Positions 34,291 through 43,367 of a stretch of DNA of 64,000 nt are shown piece by piece. Every line of letters starts with the position of its first letter. The stretch's first letter is position 1. The notes under the pieces were generated by a model. It was not told the origin of the DNA. It saw only the letters and a program-made list of their open reading frames with translations, and did not search any database. The stretch comes from Actinomycetota bacterium (GTDB taxonomy: Bacteria; Actinomycetota; Actinomycetes; Propionibacteriales; Propionibacteriaceae): positions 1 to 64,000 of the forward strand of contig JAIUOT010000002.1 in assembly GCA_020161015.1 (NCBI GenBank), written 5' to 3'. The translations under genes were made by a program, and so were the position numbers.

Positions 34291-35310
34291 GTGGTCGCCA
34301 CCTACAAGGACATCCGGCGCCTGACCGGGCTGTCGCTCGCGACCATCTCGAAGTACTTCAACGGCGGCAACGTCCTCTACGCCAACCGGGTGCTCATCGA
34401 GCAGGCCGCGCGCGACCTCGGCTACCAGGTGAACGACTTCGCGCGCGGCCTGCGCAGCCGCCGCTCCCGGACGCTGGGAGTCGTGCTCGCCGAACTCAAC
34501 TCGACGTTCAACACCACGATCGTCTCCGGCATGGAGGAACGGCTGCGCGAGGCCGGCTACGGCGCGATCATCTGCGACTCCCGTGGCAGCGCGGAGGCGG
34601 AGGCGGAGGCCATCCACTTCCTGATCGGCAAGATGGTGGACGGACTGGTGATCATCCCGGTGGGCGACGAGGTGGCCGGGCTGGACGCCGCCCACGAGCG
34701 CGGCATCCCGGTGATCTCGGTCGACCGCCCGGTGGCCAACGGCCGTGCGGACGCGGTGGTGGTGGACAACCGGGCGGCGATCGCCTCGGCCGTCGACCTG
34801 CTCACCGGCTCCGGACACGGCGAGATCGCCCTGCTCGCGGGGCCCGACACGCTGTTCACCATGCGCGAGCGGCGGATCGGCTTCCGGGCCGCGGTGGAGG
34901 CGGCGACCGGCCGGCTGCCGCGCCGCGAGCTCACGCAGGCGGACGCGGTGAGCATCGAGGGCGGCTACGACGGGATGCGGCGGCTGCTCGAACTGGACCA
35001 CCCGCCGACGGCGGTGGTGTGTGCCAACTACGAGTTCACGCTGGGCGCCACGATGGCCCTCAACGAGCTGGGGGCCGACCTCCCGCGTCCGGCCATCGTC
35101 GGGTTCGACAACCTCGACCTCGCCCGCATCATCCGGCCACGACCGACGCTCGTCGTCCAGCCGGTCGCCGAGATCGCCGCCCGCGCGGCGGAGCTCGTCC
35201 TCTCCCGGATCGAGGGCGAACGCGAGGGGGAGGCCCGCACGGTCGTGCTCCACACGCGGCTCGTCGTCGGAGACCGCGCCACCTTCGCCCTCCCCGGAGC
35301 CGCCTCGTGA
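34291..35310 (+). CDS. LacI-family regulator of the galactitol/tagatose-like genes
   Basis: 339 residues. The helix-turn-helix is TYKDIRRLTGLSLATISKYFNGGNVLY, a less usual sequence (SKYFNGG instead of SRVLNG) that fits a distinct operator class. The ligand domain contains LNSTFNTTIVSGMEERL, ISVDRPVANGRADAVVVDN and IVGFDNLDLARIIRPRPTLVVQP. The GTG at 34291 is the only in-frame start downstream of the third operator. Its GGGAGG is unusually close (three bases), so the start is not certain. The gene overlaps the PfkB-type kinase gene (GTGA). Confidence 0.82.
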   Translation: MVATYKDIRRLTGLSLATISKYFNGGNVLYANRVLIEQAARDLGYQVNDFARGLRSRRSRTLGVVLAELNSTFNTTIVSGMEERLREAGYGAIICDSRGSAEAEAEAIHFLIGKMVDGLVIIPVGDEVAGLDAAHERGIPVISVDRPVANGRADAVVVDNRAAIASAVDLLTGSGHGEIALLAGPDTLFTMRERRIGFRAAVEAATGRLPRRELTQADAVSIEGGYDGMRRLLELDHPPTAVVCANYEFTLGATMALNELGADLPRPAIVGFDNLDLARIIRPRPTLVVQPVAEIAARAAELVLSRIEGEREGEARTVVLHTRLVVGDRATFALPGAAS

Positions 35311-36236
35311 CCGTCCTCACCGTCACCCTGAACGCAGCGATCGACAAGCGCTACGACGTCGGCGCCGTCACGCTGGGACGCGTCCAGCGCGTGGCGCGCG
35401 TGCTGGCCGGCCCGGGCGGCAAGGGGCTCAACGTCGCCCGTGGCGCCCAGCTGTGCGGGCAGCGGGTGCTCGCCTCGGGCTTCGTCGCCGGCTTCGCGGG
35501 CGCGTTCATCACCGACGGGGTCGCTGCGGAGGGGATCGGCGACGAGTTCGTGCGCGTGGCGGGGGAGAGCCGCACCTGCATCAACATCATCGACGCCGCC
35601 GGCACCTCCACCGAGTTCCTCGAACCCGGCGTGACCGTCACCGCCGACGACCTGGCGGCCCTCGAGCGGCGCTTCGCCGGCCTGCTGCCCCAGGTGGACG
35701 TCGTCACCTTGTCCGGCAGCGCCCCTGCCGGCTGCCCGGCCGACGTCTACGTCCCGCTCGTCCGCGCGGCACACGAGGCCGGGCGCCCGGTGCTGCTGGA
35801 CACCAGCGGCGTCCTGCTCGCCGAGGGCCTCCGCGCCGCCCCGACGCTCGCCAAGCCGAACCGCGAGGAGCTGGCGGCACTCGTCGGTGCCGACCTGCCC
35901 GACCTCGACGCCGTCGTGGACGCCGCACGCACGCTGTGCGCGAGCGGCACCGGCACGGTCGTGGTGTCCCTCGGGGAGGAGGGCGCGGTCGCGGTCACCG
36001 CCGACCAGGTGGTGCGGGCCCGCGCTCCGCGGGTGGCCGCGGTCAACCCGGTCGGGTGCGGCGACGTCCTTGTCGGCGGCCTCGCCGCAGGGTTCGCCCG
36101 GCGCCTCGACCTTCCCGACGCCCTCGCCCTCGGCGTCCGCGTGTCCGCAGCCGCGGCCGCGCACCCCGAGACCGGCCGCTTCGACCCCGCCTTCGCCGAC
36201 ACCCTCGAGGTGCCGGTCACCGTCCACAAGAGCTGA
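35307..36236 (+). CDS. PfkB-family sugar-phosphate kinase (tagatose-6-P / fructose-1-P kinase type)
   Basis: 309 residues, LacC/FruK family. TVTLNAAIDKRYDV at the N-terminus, GGKGLNVARGAQLCGQ and the C-terminal anion-hole motif NPVGCGDVLVGG (GxGD with the catalytic Asp) are visible. NPVGxGD resembles LacC tagatose-6-phosphate kinase more than the usual FruK form. It should convert a ketose monophosphate into the 1,6-bisphosphate. The GTG at 35307 overlaps the regulator stop (GTGA). The bisphosphate aldolase gene follows after 13 bases. Confidence 0.83.
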   Translation: MTVLTVTLNAAIDKRYDVGAVTLGRVQRVARVLAGPGGKGLNVARGAQLCGQRVLASGFVAGFAGAFITDGVAAEGIGDEFVRVAGESRTCINIIDAAGTSTEFLEPGVTVTADDLAALERRFAGLLPQVDVVTLSGSAPAGCPADVYVPLVRAAHEAGRPVLLDTSGVLLAEGLRAAPTLAKPNREELAALVGADLPDLDAVVDAARTLCASGTGTVVVSLGEEGAVAVTADQVVRARAPRVAAVNPVGCGDVLVGGLAAGFARRLDLPDALALGVRVSAAAAAHPETGRFDPAFADTLEVPVTVHKS

Positions 36237-36249
36237 ACAGGACCGATCC

Positions 36250-37092
36250 ATGCTGAGTTCCCTGCGCGACCTCGCGCTCTCCGCCCGCACCGCCGGCCTC
36301 GGGCTGGGCGCGTTCAACGTGATCCACCTCGAACACGCCACAGCCTTCGTCCGGGCCGCCGAGCACACGGGGCGTCCGGTCGTGCTCCAGATCTCCGAGA
36401 ACGCCGTGCGCTACCACGGCGCGCTCGCGCCGCTGTGCCTGGGCACGCTTGCGGTCGCGCGCGCCTCGTCCGCGCCGGTGGCGGTGCACCTCGACCACGC
36501 CGAGGACGTCGGGCTGATCCGCGAGGCCGTCTCGCTGGGCGTCAGTTCGGTGATGTACGACGGCTCGAAGCTCCCTGACGACGAGAACCGGGCCACCACG
36601 AGGGAGGTCGTCGCGCTGTGCCACGCGCGCGGCGCCGACGTCGAGGCGGAACTGGGTGAGGTGGGCGGCAAGAACGGCGTCCACGACCCGTCCGCGCGGA
36701 CGTCGCCGGAGGACGCGGCGACGTTCGTCGCCGACACCGGCGTCGACCTGCTCGCCGTGGCGGTGGGGTCCTCCCACGCGATGACCACCAGGGACGCGAG
36801 CCTCGACGAGGACCTGATCCGGGCCATCCGTGCGGCCGTCGGCGTCCCGCTCGTGCTGCACGGCTCGTCGGGGGTGTCGGACGAGGGCATGCGCCGGGCG
36901 ATCGCCGCCGGCATGACCAAGATCAACGTCTCCACCCACCTGAACAAGGTGTTCACCGGCGCGGTGCGCGCGACGCTGGCCGCCGACGAGGCGCTGGTCG
37001 ACTCGCGGAAGTGGATGCGTCCGGCGCGCGACGCGGTCTCCGCGGAGGCCGGCCGCCTGCTCGCCCTCTACGGAACGCCGCTGCCCTCCTGA
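36250..37092 (+). CDS. Class II tagatose/fructose-bisphosphate aldolase
   Basis: 280 residues, KbaY/GatY/FbaA family zinc aldolase. GLGAFNVIHLEHA, the catalytic Asp and first zinc His in VAVHLDHAED, SSVMYDGSKLP, VEAELGEVGGK, the second His region VGSSHAM and VLHGSSGVSDEGM with TKINVSTHL are in family order. It cleaves a ketose-1,6-bisphosphate into DHAP and glyceraldehyde-3-phosphate. Position after the LacC-like kinase and opposite the GatD-like gene favours tagatose-1,6-bisphosphate, but fructose-1,6-bisphosphate is possible. An AGGA lies upstream of the ATG at 36250. Confidence 0.85.
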   Translation: MLSSLRDLALSARTAGLGLGAFNVIHLEHATAFVRAAEHTGRPVVLQISENAVRYHGALAPLCLGTLAVARASSAPVAVHLDHAEDVGLIREAVSLGVSSVMYDGSKLPDDENRATTREVVALCHARGADVEAELGEVGGKNGVHDPSARTSPEDAATFVADTGVDLLAVAVGSSHAMTTRDASLDEDLIRAIRAAVGVPLVLHGSSGVSDEGMRRAIAAGMTKINVSTHLNKVFTGAVRATLAADEALVDSRKWMRPARDAVSAEAGRLLALYGTPLPS

Positions 37093-37108
37093 GCCGCGGC
37101 GACCGGCC

Positions 37109-38128
37109 TCAGCCGAAGGCGCCGGTGCGACCGTCGATGAGCGTCAGCCCGTCCTCCTCGTTGCTGATCACCACGGGAAGCACGATGTCGCGAGCGGGGG
37201 TGTCCAGGCCGTCGATGCGCTCGAGCAGCATCCGGGCGGCCGTGAGGCCCAGTTCACGCGCGGGCAGGTGGGTGACCAGGATTCCCATGGGGGAGAGGAC
37301 GACGAGCGGGAGGCCGCCGAAGGCCATCACGCCGGTGGTCGGGGGGAGGATCCCGCGTTCGGCGAGGACGCGGATCACGCCGGTCGACAGCTTGTTGTTC
37401 GCGGCGAAGATGGCGTCCGGCGGGTCGTCCAGCGCGAGCAGCTCTCGCGTGGCCTGCTCGCCGCCGGCCACGGTGAACTCCGCGCGACGCAGCAGCTCCG
37501 GGGGCGGCGGCGCCCCGGTCGCCTGCTCCACCGCCATCCGCCAGCCGGCGGCGCGGTCCTCGGCCGTCTCGACCCGTTCCGGACCGCTGATGCAGCCGAT
37601 CCGCCGGAAGCCCGACTCGAGCAGGATCCGCGTGCCGGCGATCGCGCCGCCGATGTTGTCGGCGACCACGGCGTCGAACGCGTTACCGGGCGCGCGGCGG
37701 TCGACGCAGACCACGGGGACGCCGCGCTCGCGGGCCAGCTGGAGGTCCGTCGTCCGGCTGCTCGGCACCATGATGATGCCGGCCACCGGGTCGCTCACGG
37801 CCACCCGCAGGTACTCCTGCTCGCGCGCGGGATCCTCGTCGGTGTTGCACAGCATGACGGAGTAGCCCTGCGCGCGGGCCACGTCCTCGACGGCGCGGGT
37901 CATCACGGTGAAGAACGGGTTCTCGATGTCGGGCACCATCATCGCGATGATCTCCGAGGAGCTCGTCCGCAGCCGGCGCGCGTTGCGGTTCGGCACGAAC
38001 CCGAGCTCCGCGGCGGCACGGGTGACGGCCTCCGCCCGGCTCGGGGTGACCTTGATGCCGTTGAACACGCGCGAGACGGTGGCCGGGGAGACCCCGGCCA
38101 GGGCGGCGACGTCGTAGATGGTGACCAT
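37109..38128 (-). CDS. LacI-family regulator of the fucose-type cluster
   Basis: 339 residues with TIYDVAALAGVSPATVSRVFNGIKVTP as the helix-turn-helix and FVPNRNARRLRTSSS as the hinge. The ligand domain contains IENPFFTVMTRAVEDVA, VVCVDRRAPGNAFDAVVADN and AIFAANNKLSTGVIRVL. It is the last gene of the minus-strand operon that starts at fucU. Its ATG shares a base with the kinase stop (TGATG), so it is cotranscribed and autoregulated. The AGAAATCGATTTCT palindromes at 43.8 kb are its likely targets. Confidence 0.84.
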   Translation of the reverse strand: MVTIYDVAALAGVSPATVSRVFNGIKVTPSRAEAVTRAAAELGFVPNRNARRLRTSSSEIIAMMVPDIENPFFTVMTRAVEDVARAQGYSVMLCNTDEDPAREQEYLRVAVSDPVAGIIMVPSSRTTDLQLARERGVPVVCVDRRAPGNAFDAVVADNIGGAIAGTRILLESGFRRIGCISGPERVETAEDRAAGWRMAVEQATGAPPPPELLRRAEFTVAGGEQATRELLALDDPPDAIFAANNKLSTGVIRVLAERGILPPTTGVMAFGGLPLVVLSPMGILVTHLPARELGLTAARMLLERIDGLDTPARDIVLPVVISNEEDGLTLIDGRTGAFG

Positions 38129-39606
38129 CACGCGCCACCGGAGAACCACGGACGCAGCGCCCGGTACGCGTCGGCGAAGCGCTCCAGGTGCGCGACGTGT
38201 GCGCCGCTGCACTCGCCGGGAGCAAACTCTGCTTCCACGGTGGACAGCGTAGGGGCGATCGAGAAGTCCGCCAGGCCCAGTCCCACGAGGCCGGTCACGG
38301 CAGCGCCCAGGCTGTTGGCCTGGGTCGTCACGCTGCGTCGCCGCACGCCCACGCCCCAGATGTCGGCGAGCAGCGCCAGCCAGGCGTCGCTGGCGGCGCC
38401 GCCGCCGATCACGTCCACGACCTCGGCCTCGCGCCCGCCCCGCAGGGGCGCCATGCACAGCGCGAGGCTGTAGCCCACGCCCTCGAGCACCGCGCGCGTG
38501 AGGTGGGGGCGGCGGTGGTGCATTCGCAGGCCGGCGAACACGCCGGAGGCGTCGGGGTCCCACCAGGGCGAGCGCTCGCCGATCAGGTACGGCAGGAAGA
38601 AGAGTCCCTCGCCGGCTGCGGCGACGTCCGCCGCCGCGGCGATGAGGGCCGATACCTCCGCGGGTTCCTCCCCCAGGGCCTCCGCGGCCCACTGCAGCGA
38701 GCCGGCGCCGGTCTGGGTGGTGGCGAACGCGCCGAACAGGCCGGGCACGACGTGGCGGAAGCTGAACGAGCGGCGCTCGGGATCGAGCAGCGGGGAGGTC
38801 GTCGTGGTGGCGTACCACGCGGACGTGCCCAGGCACACGTAGCCTGGGGAGTCGGGGGTGACGCAGCCGGCGCCGACCGAGGCCATCAGCCCGTCCCCTC
38901 CGCCGGCGACCACACGGGTGCCCCGGAGCAGGCCGAGCTCATCCGCAGCGGCCGCGGTGAGGGTGCCGATCACGGCGGTCGACTCCACGATCTCCGGCCA
39001 CAGCGCGGCGGGCACGCCCGCGGCGTTCAGGAGGGTGGTCGACCACGTCCCGGTCGCCAGGTCGTAGGCGTCGGTGGAGGAGGCGTCCGAGTGGTCGGTA
39101 ACCAGGGTGCCGGTGAGGCGGAGGTTCACGTAGTCCTTGGCGACGCAGATCGCCGTCGTCGCCGCGTAGGCGGCGGGATCATGTTCACGGGCCCAGGCGA
39201 GCTTGGGCAGGGTGTAGGTGGCGGCGATGCGGTGGCCGGTGATCCGGTAGGCGGCGTCGTCGCCCACGGCGGAGGCGAGCCGCGCCGCCTCGGTGGCGGC
39301 CCGCTGGTCGGACCAGATCATCGCCGGCCGGACGGGCGTCCCCGCGGCGTCGAGCATGACCAGCCCCATCATCTGCCCGGAGACGCAGATGCCGTCCACT
39401 CGCGCGGGCGAGGTGCCGGTGGTCGCGAGCAGCTCGCGGGTCGTCTCCACGACGGCCCGCCACCAGTCGCGCGGGTCCTGCTCGCTGGTCGTGTCGGCGG
39501 CGTAGCGGGTGGGGTAGGACGAGGTCGCGCTGGCGATCAGTCGCCCGTCCGCGGCGTGCAGTGACGCCTTGTTGCCCGATGTGCCCAGGTCGTGCGCGAT
39601 CAACAT
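38128..39606 (-). CDS. FGGY-family carbohydrate kinase, fuculokinase/xylulokinase-like
   Basis: 492 residues. AHDLGTSGNKASLH, ICVSGQMMGLVMLD, MIWSDQRAATEA, VVAGGGDGLMASVGAG, FLPYLIGERSPWWDPDASGVFAGL and VIGGGAASDAWLALLADI mark an FGGY kinase of the xylulokinase-like branch. In an operon with FucU and an RbsABC-like importer, L-fuculose or D-ribulose is a likely substrate, giving the 1- or 5-phosphate. The ATG at 39606 has GGAG six bases upstream. A hairpin 24 bases upstream (39630-39667) separates it from the binding-protein gene. Confidence 0.82.
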   Translation of the reverse strand: MLIAHDLGTSGNKASLHAADGRLIASATSSYPTRYAADTTSEQDPRDWWRAVVETTRELLATTGTSPARVDGICVSGQMMGLVMLDAAGTPVRPAMIWSDQRAATEAARLASAVGDDAAYRITGHRIAATYTLPKLAWAREHDPAAYAATTAICVAKDYVNLRLTGTLVTDHSDASSTDAYDLATGTWSTTLLNAAGVPAALWPEIVESTAVIGTLTAAAADELGLLRGTRVVAGGGDGLMASVGAGCVTPDSPGYVCLGTSAWYATTTTSPLLDPERRSFSFRHVVPGLFGAFATTQTGAGSLQWAAEALGEEPAEVSALIAAAADVAAAGEGLFFLPYLIGERSPWWDPDASGVFAGLRMHHRRPHLTRAVLEGVGYSLALCMAPLRGGREAEVVDVIGGGAASDAWLALLADIWGVGVRRRSVTTQANSLGAAVTGLVGLGLADFSIAPTLSTVEAEFAPGECSGAHVAHLERFADAYRALRPWFSGGA

Positions 39607-39629
39607 GACAGCTCCGGTCGCAGGGATGA

Positions 39630-39667
39630 CGGTGGGGGCGGTTCCCCGAGGGAGACCGCCCCCACCG
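39630..39667 (-). terminator. Intra-operon hairpin after the binding-protein gene
   Basis: A perfect 13-bp stem (CGGTGGGGGCGGT and complement) with a 12-base loop lies 38 bases after the stop of the minus-strand binding-protein gene, with no T-run. As with the rhaS hairpin it probably stabilises the upstream message and reduces read-through into the kinase. Confidence 0.6.
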
Positions 39668-39705
39668 TGGTGTGTCGGCTGTGGACTAGCTCGCCGGGGT
39701 GCGGC

Positions 39706-40698
39706 TCACTCGTACAGAACGGCCTTGATCTCGGCGCTGTCGATGTTGGTCTTGTCGTACCACATGAAGCCGGTGTCGATGACCTTGGGCAGCGTCTGGC
39801 CCTTGATGGCCATCACCGCGGCCTCAACGGTCTTCGCACCCATTCCGACCGGGTTCTGGGTGATGGCGCCCGCCATCGTCCCGGCCTTGATCGCGTCCAT
39901 CTGGGCCTTGCCGGAGTCGAAGCCGATGAGCACGACCTTGCCGGCCAGGTTCTTCTCCTGGATGCCCTTCAGTGCGCCCACCGCGGAGCCTTCGTTCGCG
40001 CCGAAGATGCCCTTGATGTCGGGGTTCGCCTGCAGCATGTTCTTGGCGATGTCGGCGCTCTTGGCCTGGTCGCCGCCGCCGTACTGGACCTCGAGGACCT
40101 GGGCGCCGGTGCAGCCGGTCTTCATGCCGTCGAGGAAGCCGTCGCGACGGTCCTGGCCGGTCTTGGAGGTCTGGTCGTGAACGATGACACCGACCTTGCC
40201 GGAGCCTCCGATGAGCTCGCACATGTGCTTCGCGGCCTCAGCGGCGGCGGCCTTGTTGTCCGTGGCTGCGGTGGTCAGGGGGATGTCCGAGTCGACGCCG
40301 GAGTCGAACGCGATCACCGGGATGTTCGCGGCCTTGTACTGGCCGAGCACGGTCGCGGCGGCCTTGCTGTCCAGAGCGGCGAAGCCGAGCGCGGCGGGCT
40401 TCTTCTGGAGCGCGGCGGTGAGCATGTTCATCTGTGCCTCGACCTCGGACTCGCTGGCCGGGCCCTCGAAGGTGATGGTCACGTTCTGCTTGGCGGCCTC
40501 CTGCTCGGCGCCGAGCTTGACGGCCTGCCAGAACTGGTGCTGGAAGCCCTTCGAGATGATCGCGATGTATGGCTTCTCGCCGGAGGCGCTACCGCTGGCC
40601 GAGCCGGATGCCGCCGGGGTGGTGGTTCCGCCACAGGCGGCCAGGGTCATGGAGGCTGCCACGCCGAGAGCGGCGAGCCCCACTGAAATCTTCCGCAT
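39706..40698 (-). CDS. Sugar ABC transporter substrate-binding lipoprotein (RbsB family)
   Basis: 330 residues with lipobox TLAACGG and a Ser/Gly/Ala linker, then a type I binding fold (YIAIISKGFQHQFWQAVKLGAEQEA, PVIAFDSGVDSD, GIFGANEGSAVGALKGI, VVLIGFDSGKAQMDAI). Clear GAAGGAG precedes the ATG at 40698. It belongs to the fucU-ATPase-permease-SBP-kinase-LacI operon; the ligand is probably a deoxyhexose or pentose. Confidence 0.87.
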   Translation of the reverse strand: MRKISVGLAALGVAASMTLAACGGTTTPAASGSASGSASGEKPYIAIISKGFQHQFWQAVKLGAEQEAAKQNVTITFEGPASESEVEAQMNMLTAALQKKPAALGFAALDSKAAATVLGQYKAANIPVIAFDSGVDSDIPLTTAATDNKAAAAEAAKHMCELIGGSGKVGVIVHDQTSKTGQDRRDGFLDGMKTGCTGAQVLEVQYGGGDQAKSADIAKNMLQANPDIKGIFGANEGSAVGALKGIQEKNLAGKVVLIGFDSGKAQMDAIKAGTMAGAITQNPVGMGAKTVEAAVMAIKGQTLPKVIDTGFMWYDKTNIDSAEIKAVLYE

Positions 40699-40785
40699 CT
40701 GATTCTCCTTCGTTGGGTTGTTGCGGGAGTTCTTCTTGGTGCGGGCCGGGACTCGACGTCGAACCCCGGCCAGGGGTGAATCGGG

Positions 40786-41799
40786 TCAGGTGGTCGCCGC
40801 CCGCTTCGAGCGAAGCTGGTCGATGAACACCACGACCAGGATCACGAGGCCGAGGATCACGTTCTGCCACTGCTGTGGCATCGACATGATCTGGAGGCCG
40901 TTGTTGATCACCGAGATGATCAGGGCGCCGATGATGGTGCCCACGATGGTGCCTTTGCCGCCCGACAGTGAGGTGCCGCCGATGACCACTGCGGCAATGG
41001 CCTGGAGTTCGTAGCCGGCGCCGGTCGCGGGCTGCGCCGAGCCGAGGCGGGCCGAGATCATGATGGCGCCGAGGGCGGTGAACACACCGGCCACGGAGTA
41101 GATGATCATCGTCCACTTCTTGGTGTTGATGCCCGAGAGGGCGGTGGCCTCCTCGTTGCTTCCGATCGAGATGTCGTAGCGACCCAGCAGGGTCTTGTTC
41201 AGCAGGACGAAGGCGACCAGCGCCGCGAGGACCAGGACCACGACGGCGTTCGGGAACCCGGTCGACGGGATCAGTTCGCCGTTGGACAACCACAGGTAGC
41301 TGGAGTGCGCCACCGGGTCGAAGTAGATCGGGATGGCCTTGGAGATGACCAGTGCGAGACCCTGGGCAACCAGCATCATCGCCAGCGTGGCGATGAAGGG
41401 TGGCAGCCCGAGGATCGCCACGTTCGTGCCGTTGACCAGTCCGAGAAAGGCGCCGAACAACAGGGTGCACAGGATCCCTAGCCACACCGGAAGCCCCCAG
41501 GTGACGATGAAGGTTGCCGCCATGACGGCGGACAGGGTCATGCCGGTGCCGACTGACAGGTCGATGCCGCCGGTGATGATCACCAGGGTCGCGCCGAGGG
41601 CGAGCAGCCCGATGACGACGGCGGAGTAGAGGATCGAGATGACGTTGGAGTACGTCGGGAAGTACGTCGGGCTGGCGAACGAGAAGGCTGCGAAGATGAT
41701 CAGCAGGCCGAGCAGGGCCATCAACTGCTGCAGCTTCTCCCGAAGGCCGCCCCGCCGCACGCCCTTGGCCGCGGTGGTCACGTTGGAGTCGGTGGACAT
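40786..41799 (-). CDS. Sugar ABC transporter permease (RbsC family)
   Basis: 337 residues with about eight to ten membrane segments, LALGATLVIITGGIDLSVGTGMTLSA and VIGGTSLSGGKGTIVGTIIGAL. The ATG at 41799 shares a base with the ATPase stop (TGATG), so translation is coupled. It forms the pore with itself, as only one permease is encoded. Confidence 0.88.
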   Translation of the reverse strand: MSTDSNVTTAAKGVRRGGLREKLQQLMALLGLLIIFAAFSFASPTYFPTYSNVISILYSAVVIGLLALGATLVIITGGIDLSVGTGMTLSAVMAATFIVTWGLPVWLGILCTLLFGAFLGLVNGTNVAILGLPPFIATLAMMLVAQGLALVISKAIPIYFDPVAHSSYLWLSNGELIPSTGFPNAVVVLVLAALVAFVLLNKTLLGRYDISIGSNEEATALSGINTKKWTMIIYSVAGVFTALGAIMISARLGSAQPATGAGYELQAIAAVVIGGTSLSGGKGTIVGTIIGALIISVINNGLQIMSMPQQWQNVILGLVILVVVFIDQLRSKRAATT

Positions 41800-43367
41800 C
41801 AGTTCTCTGCTTTCTGGGTGGTGATCGCGTCAGTGCGGTGGGTTGCGAGGGTCATGATCGCCTCCTGGGTGGCTTCCGCCGCCGACAGGACGCCGGTGAT
41901 CCGGCCGTCGGCCATGACGATCACCCGATGGGACATGCGGAGGACCTCCGGGAGTTCGGAGGAGATCATGATGATCGTCTTGCCCTCCCCGGCGAGCTTG
42001 TTGAGGAGCTGGTAGATCTCCTCCTTGGCTCCGACATCGATGCCGCGGGTGGGCTCGTCGAAGATCAGGATGTCGCAGTCCTTGACCAGCCAGCGCGCGA
42101 TGATGGCCTTCTGCTGGTTGCCGCCCGAGAGGTACTTGACCAGCTGGTTCACCGACGGCGTCTTGATGCTGAGCAGCGTCCGCGAGTCTTCCGCAGCTTG
42201 CCGGATCGCCTTGTCGCGGACGAAGAAGCCGTTGGCGAACTTCGCGCTCATCGAGCTGATCGCGATGTTGTGCGAGACCGGGAGCGGCAGCATGAGGCCG
42301 AGCCTCTTGCGGTCCTCGGACAGGTAACCGATGCCCAGCTCCGCCGCCCGTGCGGGCGTGTGGATGGTCACCGTGTTGCCGTTGAGGACGATCTCGCCGG
42401 AGTCGATCGGATCCGCACCCACGACTGCACGGGCGACCTCTGTGCGTCCCGCGCCCATCAGTCCGGCGAAGCCCAGGATCTCGCCGCGGTACACCTCGAA
42501 ACTGACGTCCTTGAGGAGTGTCTTCGTCGAGAGGTTCGACACCTGGAGCACGACCGGCCGGTCCGTCCTGACGTTCTCGGGACGGGCCTCGGTATTGATC
42601 GCGCGGCCGACCATCTTGGAGATGACATCGTCCAGCGAGGTCTCGGCCATCGGCATCGTGTCGATGTAGTGGCCGTCCCGGATGACGGTGATGCGGTCGG
42701 CGATGCGCTTCAGTTCCGCCATCCGGTGGGAGATGTAGACGACTCCGGTGCTGGGGGTGATGAACCGGCGGATGAGTTCGTGCAGCTGGTCCACCTCGGC
42801 GTCGTTCAGGGCGGCGGTGGGCTCGTCCATGATGAGGACCTTCGTGGACTCGAAGGACAGTGCCTTCGCGATCTCGACCATCTGCTGCTGGGCCACGCTC
42901 AGCGTCGAGACCAGTGCCTTCGGGTTGAGCGACATCTGAAGGCGGTCGAGCAACTCCCGGGTGGCTCGCACCTGTTCACCGGGCCGGGTGAAGAAGCCCG
43001 CACTGACCGGCTCACGGCCCAGCCAGATGTTCTCCGCGACGCTCAGGTGGGGGACGAGGTTCAGTTCCTGGTGGATGATCGACAGGCCTGCTTCCTGAGC
43101 CTCCTTCGGTGTGTGCACCGAGAGCGGCTCGCCGTCCAGCCAGAAGTCGCCGGTCTCGCGGGTGTAGATCCCCGTGAGCAGCTTCATCAGCGTCGACTTG
43201 CCGGCACCGTTCTCGCCGACCAGGCCGAGCACCTCACCCTTGCGCAGGTCGAAACGCATGTCCTCCAGCGCCTTCACGCCCGGGAACGTCTTGCCGACCC
43301 CCTCGACCTGCAGCAGCAGGTCGGGATCGTGCACGCCCGGGGCGGGTGCGGTCTCGGTGGTGGTCAT
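41799..43367 (-). CDS. Sugar ABC transporter ATPase, tandem domains (RbsA family)
   Basis: 522 residues with two nucleotide-binding domains: GENGAGKST and LIMDEPTAAL in the first, GLMGAGRTE, LSGGNQQKA and LIFDEPTRGIDVG in the second. The ATG at 43367 overlaps the FucU stop (ATGA) and replaces a longer frame that opens inside fucU. It supplies energy for the importer encoded by the next two genes. Confidence 0.88.
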   Translation of the reverse strand: MTTTETAPAPGVHDPDLLLQVEGVGKTFPGVKALEDMRFDLRKGEVLGLVGENGAGKSTLMKLLTGIYTRETGDFWLDGEPLSVHTPKEAQEAGLSIIHQELNLVPHLSVAENIWLGREPVSAGFFTRPGEQVRATRELLDRLQMSLNPKALVSTLSVAQQQMVEIAKALSFESTKVLIMDEPTAALNDAEVDQLHELIRRFITPSTGVVYISHRMAELKRIADRITVIRDGHYIDTMPMAETSLDDVISKMVGRAINTEARPENVRTDRPVVLQVSNLSTKTLLKDVSFEVYRGEILGFAGLMGAGRTEVARAVVGADPIDSGEIVLNGNTVTIHTPARAAELGIGYLSEDRKRLGLMLPLPVSHNIAISSMSAKFANGFFVRDKAIRQAAEDSRTLLSIKTPSVNQLVKYLSGGNQQKAIIARWLVKDCDILIFDEPTRGIDVGAKEEIYQLLNKLAGEGKTIIMISSELPEVLRMSHRVIVMADGRITGVLSAAEATQEAIMTLATHRTDAITTQKAEN

